Origin: Vulcaniibacterium gelatinicum
Lineage (GTDB): Bacteria > Pseudomonadota > Gammaproteobacteria > Xanthomonadales > Xanthomonadaceae
DNA: 64,000 nt
Assembly (NCBI RefSeq): GCF_008033445.1
Contig: NZ_VNKO01000001.1
Location: forward strand, 124,001-188,000
Direction: 5' to 3'
In this document: positions 52,589-62,319 of the stretch, piece by piece
Layout: every line of letters begins with the position of its first letter
How positions within the stretch are numbered: the stretch's first letter is position 1
Notes under the pieces: model-generated
The model's database searches: none
What the model saw: only the letters and a program-made list of their open reading frames with translations
What the model was told of the DNA's origin: nothing
Translations under genes and position numbers: made by a program

Positions 52589-52601
52589 CCGGAACCGACG
52601 G

Positions 52602-53516
52602 ATGCACGCCCACCACGGCCACGACCATCCGCACGCCTCCGGGACCCGGGCCTTCGCCACGGTCACCCTGCTCAACCTCGCCTATACCGCGCTCGAGGCC
52701 GGCTACGGCTTCGCCACCAACTCGCTGGCGCTGCTCTCCGACGCCCTGCACAACCTCGGCGACGTGCTCGGCCTGGGCCTGGCCTGGGCGGCGGCGGCGC
52801 TGGCCCGGCGCCCGCCGACCGAGCGCCACACCTACGGCTGGCGCCGCGCCACCCTGCTCTCGCCGCTGGCCAACGCCTTGCTGCTGGTCGGCTTCGCCGG
52901 CGCGCTGGGCTGGGAGGCGCTGCGGCGCCTGACCGCCCCGCCGGCGATCCCGGCCATGCCGGTGATCGTGGTCGCGGCGATCGGCATCGCGGTCAACCTC
53001 GGCGCGGCCTGGATCATGCGCGAGGGCCACGCCCACGACCTCAACCGCCGCGGCGCGTTCCTGCACCTGGTGGCCGACGCCGCGGTCTCGCTCGCCGCGG
53101 TGCTGGCCGGCCTGGGCATGCTGACCCTGGGCTGGCGCTGGCTCGATCCGGTCACCGCCCTGCTGGTGGGCGTGGTGGTGGCCGGCGGCGCCTTCGCGCT
53201 GCTGCGCGATGCCTTCGCCGCCGCCATGGACGCGGTGCCCGCCGGCATCCGCCAGGCCGAGGTGCGCGAATTCCTGGCCGCCCAGCCCGGCGTTGCCGCG
53301 GTGCACCATCTGCACATCTGGTCGCTCGGCGCCGGCGAGATCGCGATGACCGCGCACCTGGTCCGGCCCGCGCTCGACGACCACGACCGTTTCCTCGATG
53401 CGCTGATCCGCGGCCTCGACGAGCGCTTCGGCATCAACCACCCCACCCTGCAGATCGAGCACGGCGGGCTGTGCGGGCACGACCGCGACGATCGCGCCCC
53501 GCACTATTCGCGGTGA
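52602..53516 (+). CDS. Cation diffusion facilitator (CzcD/ZitB-like)
   Basis: The 304-residue protein has a His-rich N terminus (MHAHHGHDHPHA), six membrane segments and a cytoplasmic C-terminal domain. The CDF metal site is visible as SDALHNLGDV (segment 2) and HLVADAAVSL (segment 5). It probably exports Zn(II) or similar ions from the cytoplasm in exchange for protons. It begins 13 bp after pyrH, inside an otherwise conserved pyrH-frr pair. Confidence 0.9.
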   Translation: MHAHHGHDHPHASGTRAFATVTLLNLAYTALEAGYGFATNSLALLSDALHNLGDVLGLGLAWAAAALARRPPTERHTYGWRRATLLSPLANALLLVGFAGALGWEALRRLTAPPAIPAMPVIVVAAIGIAVNLGAAWIMREGHAHDLNRRGAFLHLVADAAVSLAAVLAGLGMLTLGWRWLDPVTALLVGVVVAGGAFALLRDAFAAAMDAVPAGIRQAEVREFLAAQPGVAAVHHLHIWSLGAGEIAMTAHLVRPALDDHDRFLDALIRGLDERFGINHPTLQIEHGGLCGHDRDDRAPHYSR

Positions 53517-53559
53517 CGGCGGCGGCCGGCGCCGCGGCCCGGCCGCCGGCGTTTGCCCC

Positions 53560-53565
53560 CTATAA
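53560..53565 (+). promoter_or_regulatory. Possible -10 of frr
   Basis: A perfect TATAAT lies 34 bp before the frr start. The upstream -35 region is very GC-rich and unconvincing. A promoter here would let the frr-lpxB run be transcribed independently of the inserted CDF gene. Confidence 0.5.
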
Positions 53566-53599
53566 TTCCCCGGTTACGCAAGCACCCTCGGAGCCCGCG

Positions 53600-54157
53600 A
53601 TGCTCAACGACATCAAGAAGGACGCCACCGCGCGCATGCACAAGAGCGTGGAAGCGCTGCGCCAGGAACTGGCCAAGCTGCGCACCGGGCGCGCCTCCAC
53701 CGCGCTGGTGGAACACCTGAAGGTCAACTACTACGGGTCGGAGATGCCGCTGAACCAGGTGGCCAGCGTGACCGTGACCGACGCCCGCACGCTGACCATC
53801 ACGCCGTGGGAGAAGAACATGGTGGCGGCGGTGGAGAAGGCGATCCTCGCCTCCGACCTCGGGCTGACCCCCAACACCGCCGGCACCACGATCCGCATCA
53901 ACCTGCCGCCGCTGACCGAGGAACGCCGGCGCGAGCTCACCAAGCACGTGCACCACGAGGGCGAGAACGCCAAGATCGCGATCCGCAACATCCGGCGCGA
54001 CGCCAACCACCACGTCAAGGAACTGCTCAAGGACAGGAAGGTCACCGAGGACGAAGTGCGGCGCAGCGAGGAGGAGATCCAGAAGCTGACCGACAAGGCG
54101 ATCAAGGACGTGGACGAGGTGGTGAAGGCCAAGGAACAGGAGTTGATGGCGGTCTGA
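53600..54157 (+). CDS. frr: Ribosome recycling factor
   Basis: RRF with EF-G splits post-termination ribosomes. The 185-residue protein is typical in length and starts MLNDIKKDATARMHKSVEAL, with KLRTGRAS and NIRRDANHHVKELLKD. It leads the uppS-cdsA-dxr-rseP-bamA-lpx run. Confidence 0.97.
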   Translation: MLNDIKKDATARMHKSVEALRQELAKLRTGRASTALVEHLKVNYYGSEMPLNQVASVTVTDARTLTITPWEKNMVAAVEKAILASDLGLTPNTAGTTIRINLPPLTEERRRELTKHVHHEGENAKIAIRNIRRDANHHVKELLKDRKVTEDEVRRSEEEIQKLTDKAIKDVDEVVKAKEQELMAV

Positions 54158-54170
54158 CGCGGACGGCCGC

Positions 54171-54926
54171 ATGAGCATCCCGCCCGCGCCAGCGCGTGTG
54201 CCACGGCACGTGGCCGTCATCATGGACGGCAACGGGCGCTGGGCCGAACGCCGCCGCCGGCCGCGTGCGGTCGGCCACCGCGCCGGCGCGCGCGCGGTCA
54301 ACCTGTGCATCGACTTCTGCCTCGGCAAGGGCGTCGAGGCGCTGACCCTGTTCGCGTTTTCGAGCGAGAACTGGGGCCGCCCCGACGAGGAAGTGGGGGC
54401 GCTGATGAAGCTGTTCATGAACGCGCTCGAACGCGAGGTGGAGGAATTGCACCGGCGCGGCGTGCGGGTGCGCTTCATCGGCGAGCGCGAGCGTTTCTCC
54501 GAGGCGATCGGCGCGCGCATGGACGCGGCCGAGGTGCTGACCGCCGGCAACACCCGCCTGCACCTGACCATCGCCGCCAGCTACGGCGGCCGCTGGGACA
54601 TCGCCCGCGCCGCGCGCAGCCTGGCCGAGGACGTGCGTGCCGGCCGGCTGGACCCGGCCGCCATCGACGAGGCCATGCTCGGCGCGCGCATGGCACTGGC
54701 CGACCTGCCCCCGCCCGACCTCTTCATCCGCACCGGCGGCGAGCTGCGGATCAGCAACTTCCTGCTCTGGCAGCTCGCCTACACCGAACTGTGGTTCACC
54801 GACACGTTGTGGCCCGACGTGGATGCGGCCACACTGCAGCGCGCGTTCGACGATTACGCCGGCCGCGAACGCCGCTTCGGCCTGACCGGGGCGCAGGTGG
54901 CCGCCCCTTCCGGAACGACCGAATGA
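54171..54926 (+). CDS. uppS: Undecaprenyl diphosphate synthase
   Basis: UppS condenses IPP onto FPP to give the C55 lipid carrier for peptidoglycan and O-antigen. The 251-residue cis-prenyltransferase has VAVIMDGNGRWAE with the catalytic Asp, FAFSSENWGRP, and RTGGELRISNFLLWQLAYTE. Its stop overlaps the cdsA start. Confidence 0.96.
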   Translation: MSIPPAPARVPRHVAVIMDGNGRWAERRRRPRAVGHRAGARAVNLCIDFCLGKGVEALTLFAFSSENWGRPDEEVGALMKLFMNALEREVEELHRRGVRVRFIGERERFSEAIGARMDAAEVLTAGNTRLHLTIAASYGGRWDIARAARSLAEDVRAGRLDPAAIDEAMLGARMALADLPPPDLFIRTGGELRISNFLLWQLAYTELWFTDTLWPDVDAATLQRAFDDYAGRERRFGLTGAQVAAPSGTTE

Positions 54927-55759
54927 CCCGTACGCGACTGCTGGCCGCGCTGATCATGACCCCGCTCGCGATCGCGGCGGTGCTGCTGCTGCCGACCCCG
55001 TGGCTGGTGGCGATCACCGCGGTGGTGTTCCTGGCCGCGCTGTGGGAGTGGTTCCGTCTGGCCGAGGTCGAGGACACGCTGCAGCGGCTGGTGCTGCTGG
55101 TGGCCAACCTGGCGCTGATGGTGGCGCTGGTGTGGGCCTCGCGCACCCAGACCGGGGGCTCGCTGGTGCTGCTGTGGATCTCGGTGGTGGTGGGCGTGGT
55201 GTGGTGGCTGCTGGCGCTGCTGTGGCTCAGGCATCACCGCTTCGCCTCCGACCACGACACCCATGCGCGGGTGTTCAAGCTCGCCGCCGGCACCCTGGCG
55301 GTGATCCCCGCCTGGAGCGCGCTGGCGGTGATCCATGCCGGCGAACCCGACGGCCACCGCTGGCTGCTGCTGGCGCTGGCGATGATCTGGGCCGCGGACA
55401 GCGGCGCGTACTTCGCCGGGCGCCGGCTGGGCCGGCGCAAGCTCAGTCCGCAGATCAGCCCGAACAAGACCGTGGAAGGCCTGCTCGGCGGCCTGGCCGC
55501 CGCGCTGCTGCTGGCGCTGGTGGCGGCGCCGTTCGCGGGCGCGAGCCTGGCGCAGCTGCCGGCGGTGGCGCTGGTCGCGCTCGCCGCCACCGGCTTCTCC
55601 GTGGTCGGCGACCTGTTCGAAAGCCTGCTCAAGCGCCACGTGGGCGTGAAGGATTCGGGCGACCTGATCCCCGGCCACGGCGGCATCCTCGATCGCCTCG
55701 ACAGCGTGCTCGCGGCCCTGCCCGTGTTCGCGCTGGGCAAGGAAATGGCCGGGTTCTGA
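54923..55759 (+). CDS. cdsA: Phosphatidate cytidylyltransferase
   Basis: CdsA makes CDP-diacylglycerol from phosphatidate and CTP in the inner membrane. The 278-residue protein has eight or so membrane segments and the family signature KRHVGVKDSGDLIPGHGGIL. It overlaps uppS by 4 bp (ATGA); dxr starts 3 bp after its stop. Confidence 0.96.
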   Translation: MTRTRLLAALIMTPLAIAAVLLLPTPWLVAITAVVFLAALWEWFRLAEVEDTLQRLVLLVANLALMVALVWASRTQTGGSLVLLWISVVVGVVWWLLALLWLRHHRFASDHDTHARVFKLAAGTLAVIPAWSALAVIHAGEPDGHRWLLLALAMIWAADSGAYFAGRRLGRRKLSPQISPNKTVEGLLGGLAAALLLALVAAPFAGASLAQLPAVALVALAATGFSVVGDLFESLLKRHVGVKDSGDLIPGHGGILDRLDSVLAALPVFALGKEMAGF

Positions 55760-55762
55760 GCC

Positions 55763-56938
55763 ATGCGGCAGGTCGCAGTCCTCGGCGCCACCGGTTCGAT
55801 CGGCAGTTCCGCGCTCGACGTGATCGCGCGCCACCCGCAGCGGCTGCGCGCGAGCGTGCTCGCGGCGGGGCGCAACGTCGAGGCGCTGCTCGCGCTGTGC
55901 CGCACGCACCGCCCGGCGCACGCGGCGGTCGCCGACGAGGCCTGCCTGCCGGCGCTGCGCGAGGGCCTGCGCGCGGCCGGCCTGCCCACGCAGGCGCACG
56001 CCGGCGCGGCCGCGCTCGAGGCGCTGGTGGCCTCCGACGCCTGCGACACGGTGGTCGCCGCGATCGTCGGCGCCGCCGGCCTGCCCTCCACGCTCGCCGC
56101 CGCACGTGCCGGCAAGCGCCTGCTGCTGGCCAACAAGGAGTCGCTGGTGCTCGCCGGCGAGCTGCTGATGGCGGCCGTGCGCGAGGGCGGCGCGACCATC
56201 ATCCCGGTGGACAGCGAGCACAACGCGATCTTCCAGTGCCTGCCCGACGCGCATGCCCGCGCCGGCCTGCAGCGCATCGTGCTCACCGCCTCGGGCGGCC
56301 CGTTCCGCGGCCGCTGCCGCGAGGAGCTGCGCGGCGTCACGCCGGCGCAGGCGGTCGCGCACCCGAAGTGGTCCATGGGCCCGAAGATCTCGGTGGACTC
56401 GGCCACGCTGATGAACAAGGGCCTGGAGGTGATCGAGGCCCACCACCTGTTCGGCCTGCCCGCCTCGCGCATCGAGGTGCTGGTGCATCCGCAGAGCCTG
56501 GTGCACTCGCTGGTCGAGTTCGTGGACGGCAGCACGCTCGCCCAGCTCGGCCTGCCCGACATGCGCACCGCGCTCGCGGTCGGCCTGGCCTGGCCGGAGC
56601 GGATCGCCTCCGGCGTGCCGGGGCTGCAGCTGCTGCAGCACGGCCGCCTGGACTTCGAGGCGCCCGACCTCGAGGCCTTCCCCTGCCTGCGCCTGGCCTA
56701 CGCCGCGCTCGAGGCCGGCGGCACCGCGCCGGCGGTGCTCAATGCCGCCAACGAAGTGGCGGTTTCAGCGTTTCTTCAGGGCCGGATCGCTTTCCTCTCG
56801 ATTCCCGCGCTGGTCGAGGACGCCCTCGCCGCGCTCCCTCCCGCGCCGGCGCAATCGCTGGACGTGTTGCGCGAGGCCGACGCCGCCGCGCGCCGCCATG
56901 CCGAAGGCGCCCTGTCCCGGATCACGGCCCCCGCATGA
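55763..56938 (+). CDS. dxr: 1-deoxy-D-xylulose 5-phosphate reductoisomerase
   Basis: Dxr makes MEP from DXP with NADPH, the committed step of the pathway that ends with IspH (3381-4331). The 391-residue protein has the NADPH motif [37 protein letters not shown] and [20 protein letters not shown]. Its stop overlaps the rseP start. Confidence 0.97.
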   Translation: MRQVAVLGATGSIGSSALDVIARHPQRLRASVLAAGRNVEALLALCRTHRPAHAAVADEACLPALREGLRAAGLPTQAHAGAAALEALVASDACDTVVAAIVGAAGLPSTLAAARAGKRLLLANKESLVLAGELLMAAVREGGATIIPVDSEHNAIFQCLPDAHARAGLQRIVLTASGGPFRGRCREELRGVTPAQAVAHPKWSMGPKISVDSATLMNKGLEVIEAHHLFGLPASRIEVLVHPQSLVHSLVEFVDGSTLAQLGLPDMRTALAVGLAWPERIASGVPGLQLLQHGRLDFEAPDLEAFPCLRLAYAALEAGGTAPAVLNAANEVAVSAFLQGRIAFLSIPALVEDALAALPPAPAQSLDVLREADAAARRHAEGALSRITAPA

Positions 56939-58293
56939 GCAGCTTCCTCGGATCGGTGTGGTGGATGATCGTCAGCCTCGGCGTGCTGGTGACCTTCCAC
57001 GAGTTGGGCCACTGGTGGGCGGCGCGCCGCTGCGGGGTGAAGGTGCTGCGCTTCTCGGTCGGCTTCGGCAAGCCGCTGTGGAAGCGCATCGGCCGCGACG
57101 GCACCGAATGGGTGGTAGCCGCGCTCCCGCTCGGCGGCTACGTGAAGATGCTCGACGAGCACGAGGGCGAGGTGCCGCCCGAGGACGCGCCGCGCGCCTT
57201 CAACCGCCAGAGCGTGTGGCGGCGGATCGCGATCGTCGCCGCCGGCCCGGTCGCGAACCTGGTCCTGTGCGTGGCCCTGCTGTGGCTGATGTTCGTGATC
57301 GGGCGCCCCGACTACGCACCGGTGGCCGGGCGCGTGGACGGCATCGCCGCGCAGGCGGGGCTGCGCCCCGGCGACACCCTGCTGCGCGTCGGCGACCTGG
57401 AGACGCCGACCTGGAGCGAGGCCGCGCGCGCGCTGACCGCGGCGGCACTCGACCGCGAACCGATCGTGGTCACGGTGCGCCCCGCATCGGGCGGCGAGGC
57501 GACGCACCGGCTGGACCTGTCGCGGCTGCCGGCACGGTTCGAGGAACCGCGCGCGGTGGAGGCGATCGGCCTGATGCCGCGCCACCGCCTGCTGCCGCCG
57601 GTGATCGGCGACATCGCCGAAGGCACCCCGGCCTGGGGCGTGCTCGCCGAAGGCGACCGGATCACCGCCGTGGACGGCCGGCCGGTGCGCAGCTTCGAGG
57701 ACATCGGCCCGCTGGTGCAGGCGCTCGGCGCACGCGGCGGCCCGGGCATGGTCGAGGTCGAACGCGACGGCGAGCGCCTGGCGCTGGAATTGGTGCCGGC
57801 GCGGCGCGAGAACACCCGCCCCGGACAGCCGCAGTGGTATCTCGGCATCGCCGCGGCGCAGCCGGGACCGCCACCCTACGACGCCACCCTGCGCCACGGC
57901 CCGCTCGCCGCGGTGCCTGCCGCGGTGCGCGAGACCGGCCAGCTCGCCCGCGAGCTGGTGGCGATGATCGGGCGCATGGTCAGCGGCCGTGCCTCGGTCG
58001 AGAACGTCTCCGGGCCGATCACCATCGCCCGCTACGCCAACGCCTCGGCCCAGCTCGGCCCGGCCTGGTTCCTGAACTTCCTGGCCCTGCTGTCGCTCAG
58101 TCTGGCCATCCTCAACCTGCTGCCGATCCCGGTCTTGGACGGCGGGCACCTGCTCTATTACGGTATCGAGCTGGTCAAGGGCAGCCCCTTGAGCGAACGC
58201 GCCATGGCCGCGGGGCAGTACGTGGGCCTGGCGCTGCTGGCCGGGCTCATGGGCCTGGCGTTCTACAATGACCTCCTGCAGCTGGTGCGCTGA
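56935..58293 (+). CDS. rseP: RIP metalloprotease RseP
   Basis: RseP is the site-2 protease that cleaves membrane-embedded anti-sigma factors such as RseA and clears signal peptides. The 452-residue protein has the zinc motif HELGH (residues 22-26) in the first membrane segment. Two PDZ domains lie in the periplasm ([34 protein letters not shown]), and [15 protein letters not shown] completes the active site. Confidence 0.96.
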   Translation: MSSFLGSVWWMIVSLGVLVTFHELGHWWAARRCGVKVLRFSVGFGKPLWKRIGRDGTEWVVAALPLGGYVKMLDEHEGEVPPEDAPRAFNRQSVWRRIAIVAAGPVANLVLCVALLWLMFVIGRPDYAPVAGRVDGIAAQAGLRPGDTLLRVGDLETPTWSEAARALTAAALDREPIVVTVRPASGGEATHRLDLSRLPARFEEPRAVEAIGLMPRHRLLPPVIGDIAEGTPAWGVLAEGDRITAVDGRPVRSFEDIGPLVQALGARGGPGMVEVERDGERLALELVPARRENTRPGQPQWYLGIAAAQPGPPPYDATLRHGPLAAVPAAVRETGQLARELVAMIGRMVSGRASVENVSGPITIARYANASAQLGPAWFLNFLALLSLSLAILNLLPIPVLDGGHLLYYGIELVKGSPLSERAMAAGQYVGLALLAGLMGLAFYNDLLQLVR

Positions 58294-58353
58294 GCGCCCC
58301 GGCCACCCGCCATCGCCGCCGGCGATGGTCCCGCCTCCCTACCGGACGTGACG

Positions 58354-60816
58354 ATGACGCGACCCTTGACCCGCCGCCTGCTGGCCCTCGCCCTCGCCTC
58401 GGCACTCGCCGTTCCCGTATCGGCCCAGACCGCCGCCACTCCGGAACCCTTCACCGTCACCGACATCCGCGTCGAGGGCCTGCAGCGCATCTCGGCCGGC
58501 ACCGTCTTCACCTACCTGCCGATCGAACGCGGCGACACGGTGGACTCCGCGCGCGCGGCGGAGGCGATCCGCGCCCTGTACCGCACCGGCTTCTTCGAGG
58601 ACGTGCGCCTGGACCGCCAGGACGGGATCCTGGTGGTGACGGTGGTGGAACGGCCTGCCATCAACAAGCTCACGCTCACCGGCAACAAGGACATCAAGAC
58701 CGACCAGCTGCTCAAGGGGCTGAAGGACATCGGCCTGGCCGAGGGCGAGACCTTCGACCGCCTCAGCCTGGACCGCGTCACCAACGAGCTCACGCGCCAG
58801 TACAACAACCGCGGCAAGTACAACGTCGAGATCAAGCCGACCGTGTCGCGCCTGGATCGCAATCGCGTGGACGTGACCATCGCCATTGACGAGGGCAAGG
58901 CCGCGAAGATCCGCCACATCAACCTGATCGGGAACGAGAAGTACCGCGACGAGGAAATCACCGACAACTGGGAGTCCGGGACCACCAACTGGCTCTCGTG
59001 GTACCGACGCGACGACCAGTACTCGCGCGAGAAGCTGGCCGGCGACCTGGAGAAGCTCAACGCGTTCTACCTCGACCGCGGGCATCTCGACTTCAACATC
59101 GACTCCACCCAGGTCGCCCTGAGCCCGGGCAAGCGCGACGTGTTCATCACCGCCGGGGTGACCGAGGGCGACGTGTATACCGTGACCGATGTCAAGGTGA
59201 CCGGTGACACCGTGCTCCCGCGGGAGGAGATCGAACGGTTGGTGCTGGTCCAGCCCGGCCAGACCTTCTCGCGCCGCCTGATCGAACTCACCGCCGACGC
59301 GATCACCGCCACGCTGGGCAACATCGGCTATGCGTTCGCCGAAGTGAACCCGATCCCCGAGGTCAACCGCGAGAAGGACACCGTCGGCATCACCCTGCAC
59401 GTGGTGCCGGGCCCGCGCGTGAACGTGCGCCGGATCGTGTTCAAGGGCAACAGCCGCACCGCCGACGAGGTGCTGCGCCGCGAGATGCGCCAGTTCGAGG
59501 GCGCCTGGTATTCACAGGCCGCGATCGACCGGTCCAAGGTGCGCCTGCAGCGTCTGGGCTACTTCGAGACGGTGGAGGTGGAGAACACGCCGGTGCCCGG
59601 CCGCGACGACCAGGTGGACGTGGTCTTCGACGTCAAGGAAACGACCTCGGGCAGCTTCGTGTTCGGTGTCGGCTTTTCCCAGCTGCAGGGCATCAGCACC
59701 TCGATCCAGTTGTCGCAGAACAACTTCCTCGGCAGCGGCAACCGGATCAGCGTGCAGGCGCAGCGCAACGACTTCCTGCAGCGCTACGACTTCTCGTTCT
59801 ACAACCCCTACTTCACCGACGAAGGCCTGTCGCTGGGCTACAACTTCTGGTGGCGCGAGTTCGACACCACCGACTACAACACGGCGCGCTACTCGAGCAC
59901 CAGCGGCGCAGGCCAGGTCCTGCTCGGCCTGCCGATCACCGAGACCGACACCGTCTCGATGCTGTTCGGCGTGGACAGCAACGAGATCTTCACCTCCCCA
60001 GGCATCACCCCGATCCCGATCATGGATTACATCGATGCGCTGGGCCGCAGGACCTTCCACGCCTGGCGTACCGAGCTGGCCTGGGCGCGCGACTCCCGCA
60101 ACGACTACTTCGCGCCGACCCGCGGCACCTACCAGCGGATCGGCGTGGAGCTGACCCTGCCCGGCTCCACGATCGAGTACTACAAGCTCAACTACGAGAT
60201 CTCCAGGTACTGGCCGCTGTCCTCGCGGTTCGTGGTCATGACCCGTGCTGAAGTCGGCTACGGTGACAGTTACGGCGACCCGGTGACGCGCGACCTGTGC
60301 TTCACACCCCCGACCGAGCCCACCCAGGAGAACCCCAACCCGCCTCCGCCCCCGCCGCCGAGCGACCCCTGCGTGCCCAATGTGTCACCGGACTACGTCA
60401 GGACGGCGACCGCCGACGGGCTGCCGTTCTTCGAGAACTTCTACGCCGGCGGCGTGCGCTCCGTGCGCGGCTTCCGCGACAACACTCTCGGCCCGCGCGC
60501 GTCGGCCTCGACCGATCCCGCTCGCGGGGCCCCGCAGCCCATCGGCGGCGCGCTCAAGACAGTGGGGTCGATCGAGCTGGTCTTCCCGCGGCTGATCAAC
60601 TCACCGGCGGCACGGGTGTCGGCGTTCGTGGATTTCGGCAACGTGTTCGCCGACCTGGACACCTTCGACGCCGGCGAACTTCGTGTCTCGACCGGAGTGG
60701 CGCTGCTCTGGCGCGCGCCGATCGGCCCGATCTCGATCAGCTACGCGTTCCCGATCCGCAAGGGCGACGACGACGAGATCGAGCGCCTGCAGTTCACCTT
60801 CGGCGGCTCGTTCTGA
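58354..60816 (+). CDS. bamA: Outer membrane protein assembly factor BamA
   Basis: BamA is the central outer-membrane insertase. The 820-residue protein has a signal peptide (to about VSAQ), five POTRA domains (residues about 30-440, with TVVERPAINKLTLTGNKDIK) and an Omp85 barrel ending FTFGGSF. The L6 motif VRGF is at 704-707. A proline-rich insertion lies between Cys649 and Cys673 (contains PPPPPPPSD), just before strands leading to L6; I do not know this in E. coli BamA. The start ATG is at 58354; a GTG two codons upstream is less likely. No skp/ompH gene follows. Confidence 0.97.
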   Translation: MTRPLTRRLLALALASALAVPVSAQTAATPEPFTVTDIRVEGLQRISAGTVFTYLPIERGDTVDSARAAEAIRALYRTGFFEDVRLDRQDGILVVTVVERPAINKLTLTGNKDIKTDQLLKGLKDIGLAEGETFDRLSLDRVTNELTRQYNNRGKYNVEIKPTVSRLDRNRVDVTIAIDEGKAAKIRHINLIGNEKYRDEEITDNWESGTTNWLSWYRRDDQYSREKLAGDLEKLNAFYLDRGHLDFNIDSTQVALSPGKRDVFITAGVTEGDVYTVTDVKVTGDTVLPREEIERLVLVQPGQTFSRRLIELTADAITATLGNIGYAFAEVNPIPEVNREKDTVGITLHVVPGPRVNVRRIVFKGNSRTADEVLRREMRQFEGAWYSQAAIDRSKVRLQRLGYFETVEVENTPVPGRDDQVDVVFDVKETTSGSFVFGVGFSQLQGISTSIQLSQNNFLGSGNRISVQAQRNDFLQRYDFSFYNPYFTDEGLSLGYNFWWREFDTTDYNTARYSSTSGAGQVLLGLPITETDTVSMLFGVDSNEIFTSPGITPIPIMDYIDALGRRTFHAWRTELAWARDSRNDYFAPTRGTYQRIGVELTLPGSTIEYYKLNYEISRYWPLSSRFVVMTRAEVGYGDSYGDPVTRDLCFTPPTEPTQENPNPPPPPPPSDPCVPNVSPDYVRTATADGLPFFENFYAGGVRSVRGFRDNTLGPRASASTDPARGAPQPIGGALKTVGSIELVFPRLINSPAARVSAFVDFGNVFADLDTFDAGELRVSTGVALLWRAPIGPISISYAFPIRKGDDDEIERLQFTFGGSF

Positions 60817-60838
60817 CGGGCGTGCCACGGAAAGCGGG

Positions 60839-61852
60839 ATGAGCGGGGAGCGGTTCACCGCTGCGGATCTGGCCGTGAGGTTCGGGCTCGGCCTGCGCGG
60901 CGATCCGGACACGGCGGTCGCCGGCGTGGCCACGCTCGCCGGCGCCGGCCCGGACCGGCTGGCCTTCCTGGCCAACCCGAAGTACCGCGGCCAGCTCGCG
61001 CACACGCGTGCGGGCGTGGTGGTGATGCGCGAGGACGATGCCGCAGGCTACGCCGGCACCGCATTGCTCGCGCCGGACCCGTACGTCGCGTTCGCGAAGA
61101 TCGCCGCGCTGTTCGAGCCGCGCCCGGCGCCGGCGCCGGGCATCCACCCGTCCGCGGTCGTGGATCCTGGCGCGCAGGTGGATCCGTCGGCGCAGGTCGG
61201 GCCGTTCGTGGCCATCGGCGCGCGCAGCCGGATCGAGGCCGGCGCGGTGCTCGGCCCGGGCTGCGTGGTCGGCGAGGACTGCGTGGTCGGCGCGGGCAGC
61301 GTGCTGGTCGCGCGGGTCACCCTGGTGACGCGGGTGCGGCTCGGCCGGCGCGTGCTGGTCCACCCCGGCGCGGTGCTCGGCGCCGACGGCTTCGGCCTGG
61401 CGATGGAAGGCGGGCACTGGCTGAAGGTGCCGCAGCTCGGCGGCGTGACGGTGGGCGACGACTGCGAGATCGGCGCCAACACCACCATTGACCGCGGCGC
61501 GCTGGAGGACACGGTGCTCGAGGAGGACGTGCGCCTGGACAACCAGATCCAGATCGGCCACAACGTGCGCATCGGCGCGCACACCGCGATGGCCGGCTGC
61601 TCGGCGGTGGCCGGCAGCGCGCGCATCGGCCGCTACTGCCTGATCGGCGGCGGCGCCGGCGTGCTCGGCCACCTGGAGCTGTGCGACCGGGTGGTGGTCA
61701 CCGCGATGAGCCTGGTCACCCACTCGATCCGCGAACCGGGCGAATACTCCTCCGGCACGCCCTTGATGGACAACCGCAGCTGGCGGAAGAATGCCGCCCG
61801 CTTCAAGCAACTCGACGCGCTGGCCCGGCGCCTGCGCCTGACCCGGGATTGA
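60839..61852 (+). CDS. lpxD: UDP-3-O-acylglucosamine N-acyltransferase
   Basis: LpxD adds the second hydroxyacyl chain in lipid A synthesis. The 337-residue protein has an N-terminal uridine-binding domain (DRLAFLANPKYRGQL) and a left-handed beta helix. The catalytic His region is QIGHNVRIGAHTAMAGCSAV, and MEGGHWLKVPQLG is also present. MSGERFTAADLA was chosen as start, 22 bp after bamA. Confidence 0.96.
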   Translation: MSGERFTAADLAVRFGLGLRGDPDTAVAGVATLAGAGPDRLAFLANPKYRGQLAHTRAGVVVMREDDAAGYAGTALLAPDPYVAFAKIAALFEPRPAPAPGIHPSAVVDPGAQVDPSAQVGPFVAIGARSRIEAGAVLGPGCVVGEDCVVGAGSVLVARVTLVTRVRLGRRVLVHPGAVLGADGFGLAMEGGHWLKVPQLGGVTVGDDCEIGANTTIDRGALEDTVLEEDVRLDNQIQIGHNVRIGAHTAMAGCSAVAGSARIGRYCLIGGGAGVLGHLELCDRVVVTAMSLVTHSIREPGEYSSGTPLMDNRSWRKNAARFKQLDALARRLRLTRD

Positions 61853-61856
61853 TGCA

Positions 61857-62315
61857 ATGACGACCTCGAACGTGCAACTGCCGCTGGACACGGTGGCGAT
61901 CCAGAAGCTGCTGCCCCACCGTTACCCGTTCCTGCTGGTGGACCGCGTCACCGAGTTCGAGCCGCACAAGCGCCTGCTCGCCTACAAGAACGTCACCAGC
62001 AACGAGGAATTCTTCAACGGCCACTTCCCCGGCAACCCGGTGATGCCGGGCGTGCTGGTGCTGGAGGCGATGGCGCAGGCCGGCGGGATCCTGACCCAGC
62101 TCTCGCACGAGGCGAGCACCGAGGGCAAGCTGTTCTACCTGGTCAAGATCGACGGCGCGAAGTTCTCGCGCATGGTGGTGCCGGGCGACCGGCTGGAGCT
62201 CGAGGTGGTGATCAAGCGCGTGATCCGCAACATGGCCCTGTACGCCTGCAGCGCGCGCGTGGACGGCGAGCAGGTGGCCTGCGCCGAGATCCTGTGCGCC
62301 GAGGTCAAGGCCTGA
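61857..62315 (+). CDS. fabZ: 3-hydroxyacyl-ACP dehydratase FabZ
   Basis: FabZ dehydrates beta-hydroxyacyl-ACP in fatty acid synthesis and competes with LpxA/LpxD for the same substrate pool. The 152-residue hotdog protein has [14 protein letters not shown] and [20 protein letters not shown], with the catalytic His and Glu. It starts 4 bp after lpxD. Confidence 0.97.
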   Translation: MTTSNVQLPLDTVAIQKLLPHRYPFLLVDRVTEFEPHKRLLAYKNVTSNEEFFNGHFPGNPVMPGVLVLEAMAQAGGILTQLSHEASTEGKLFYLVKIDGAKFSRMVVPGDRLELEVVIKRVIRNMALYACSARVDGEQVACAEILCAEVKA

Positions 62316-62319
62316 CCCG

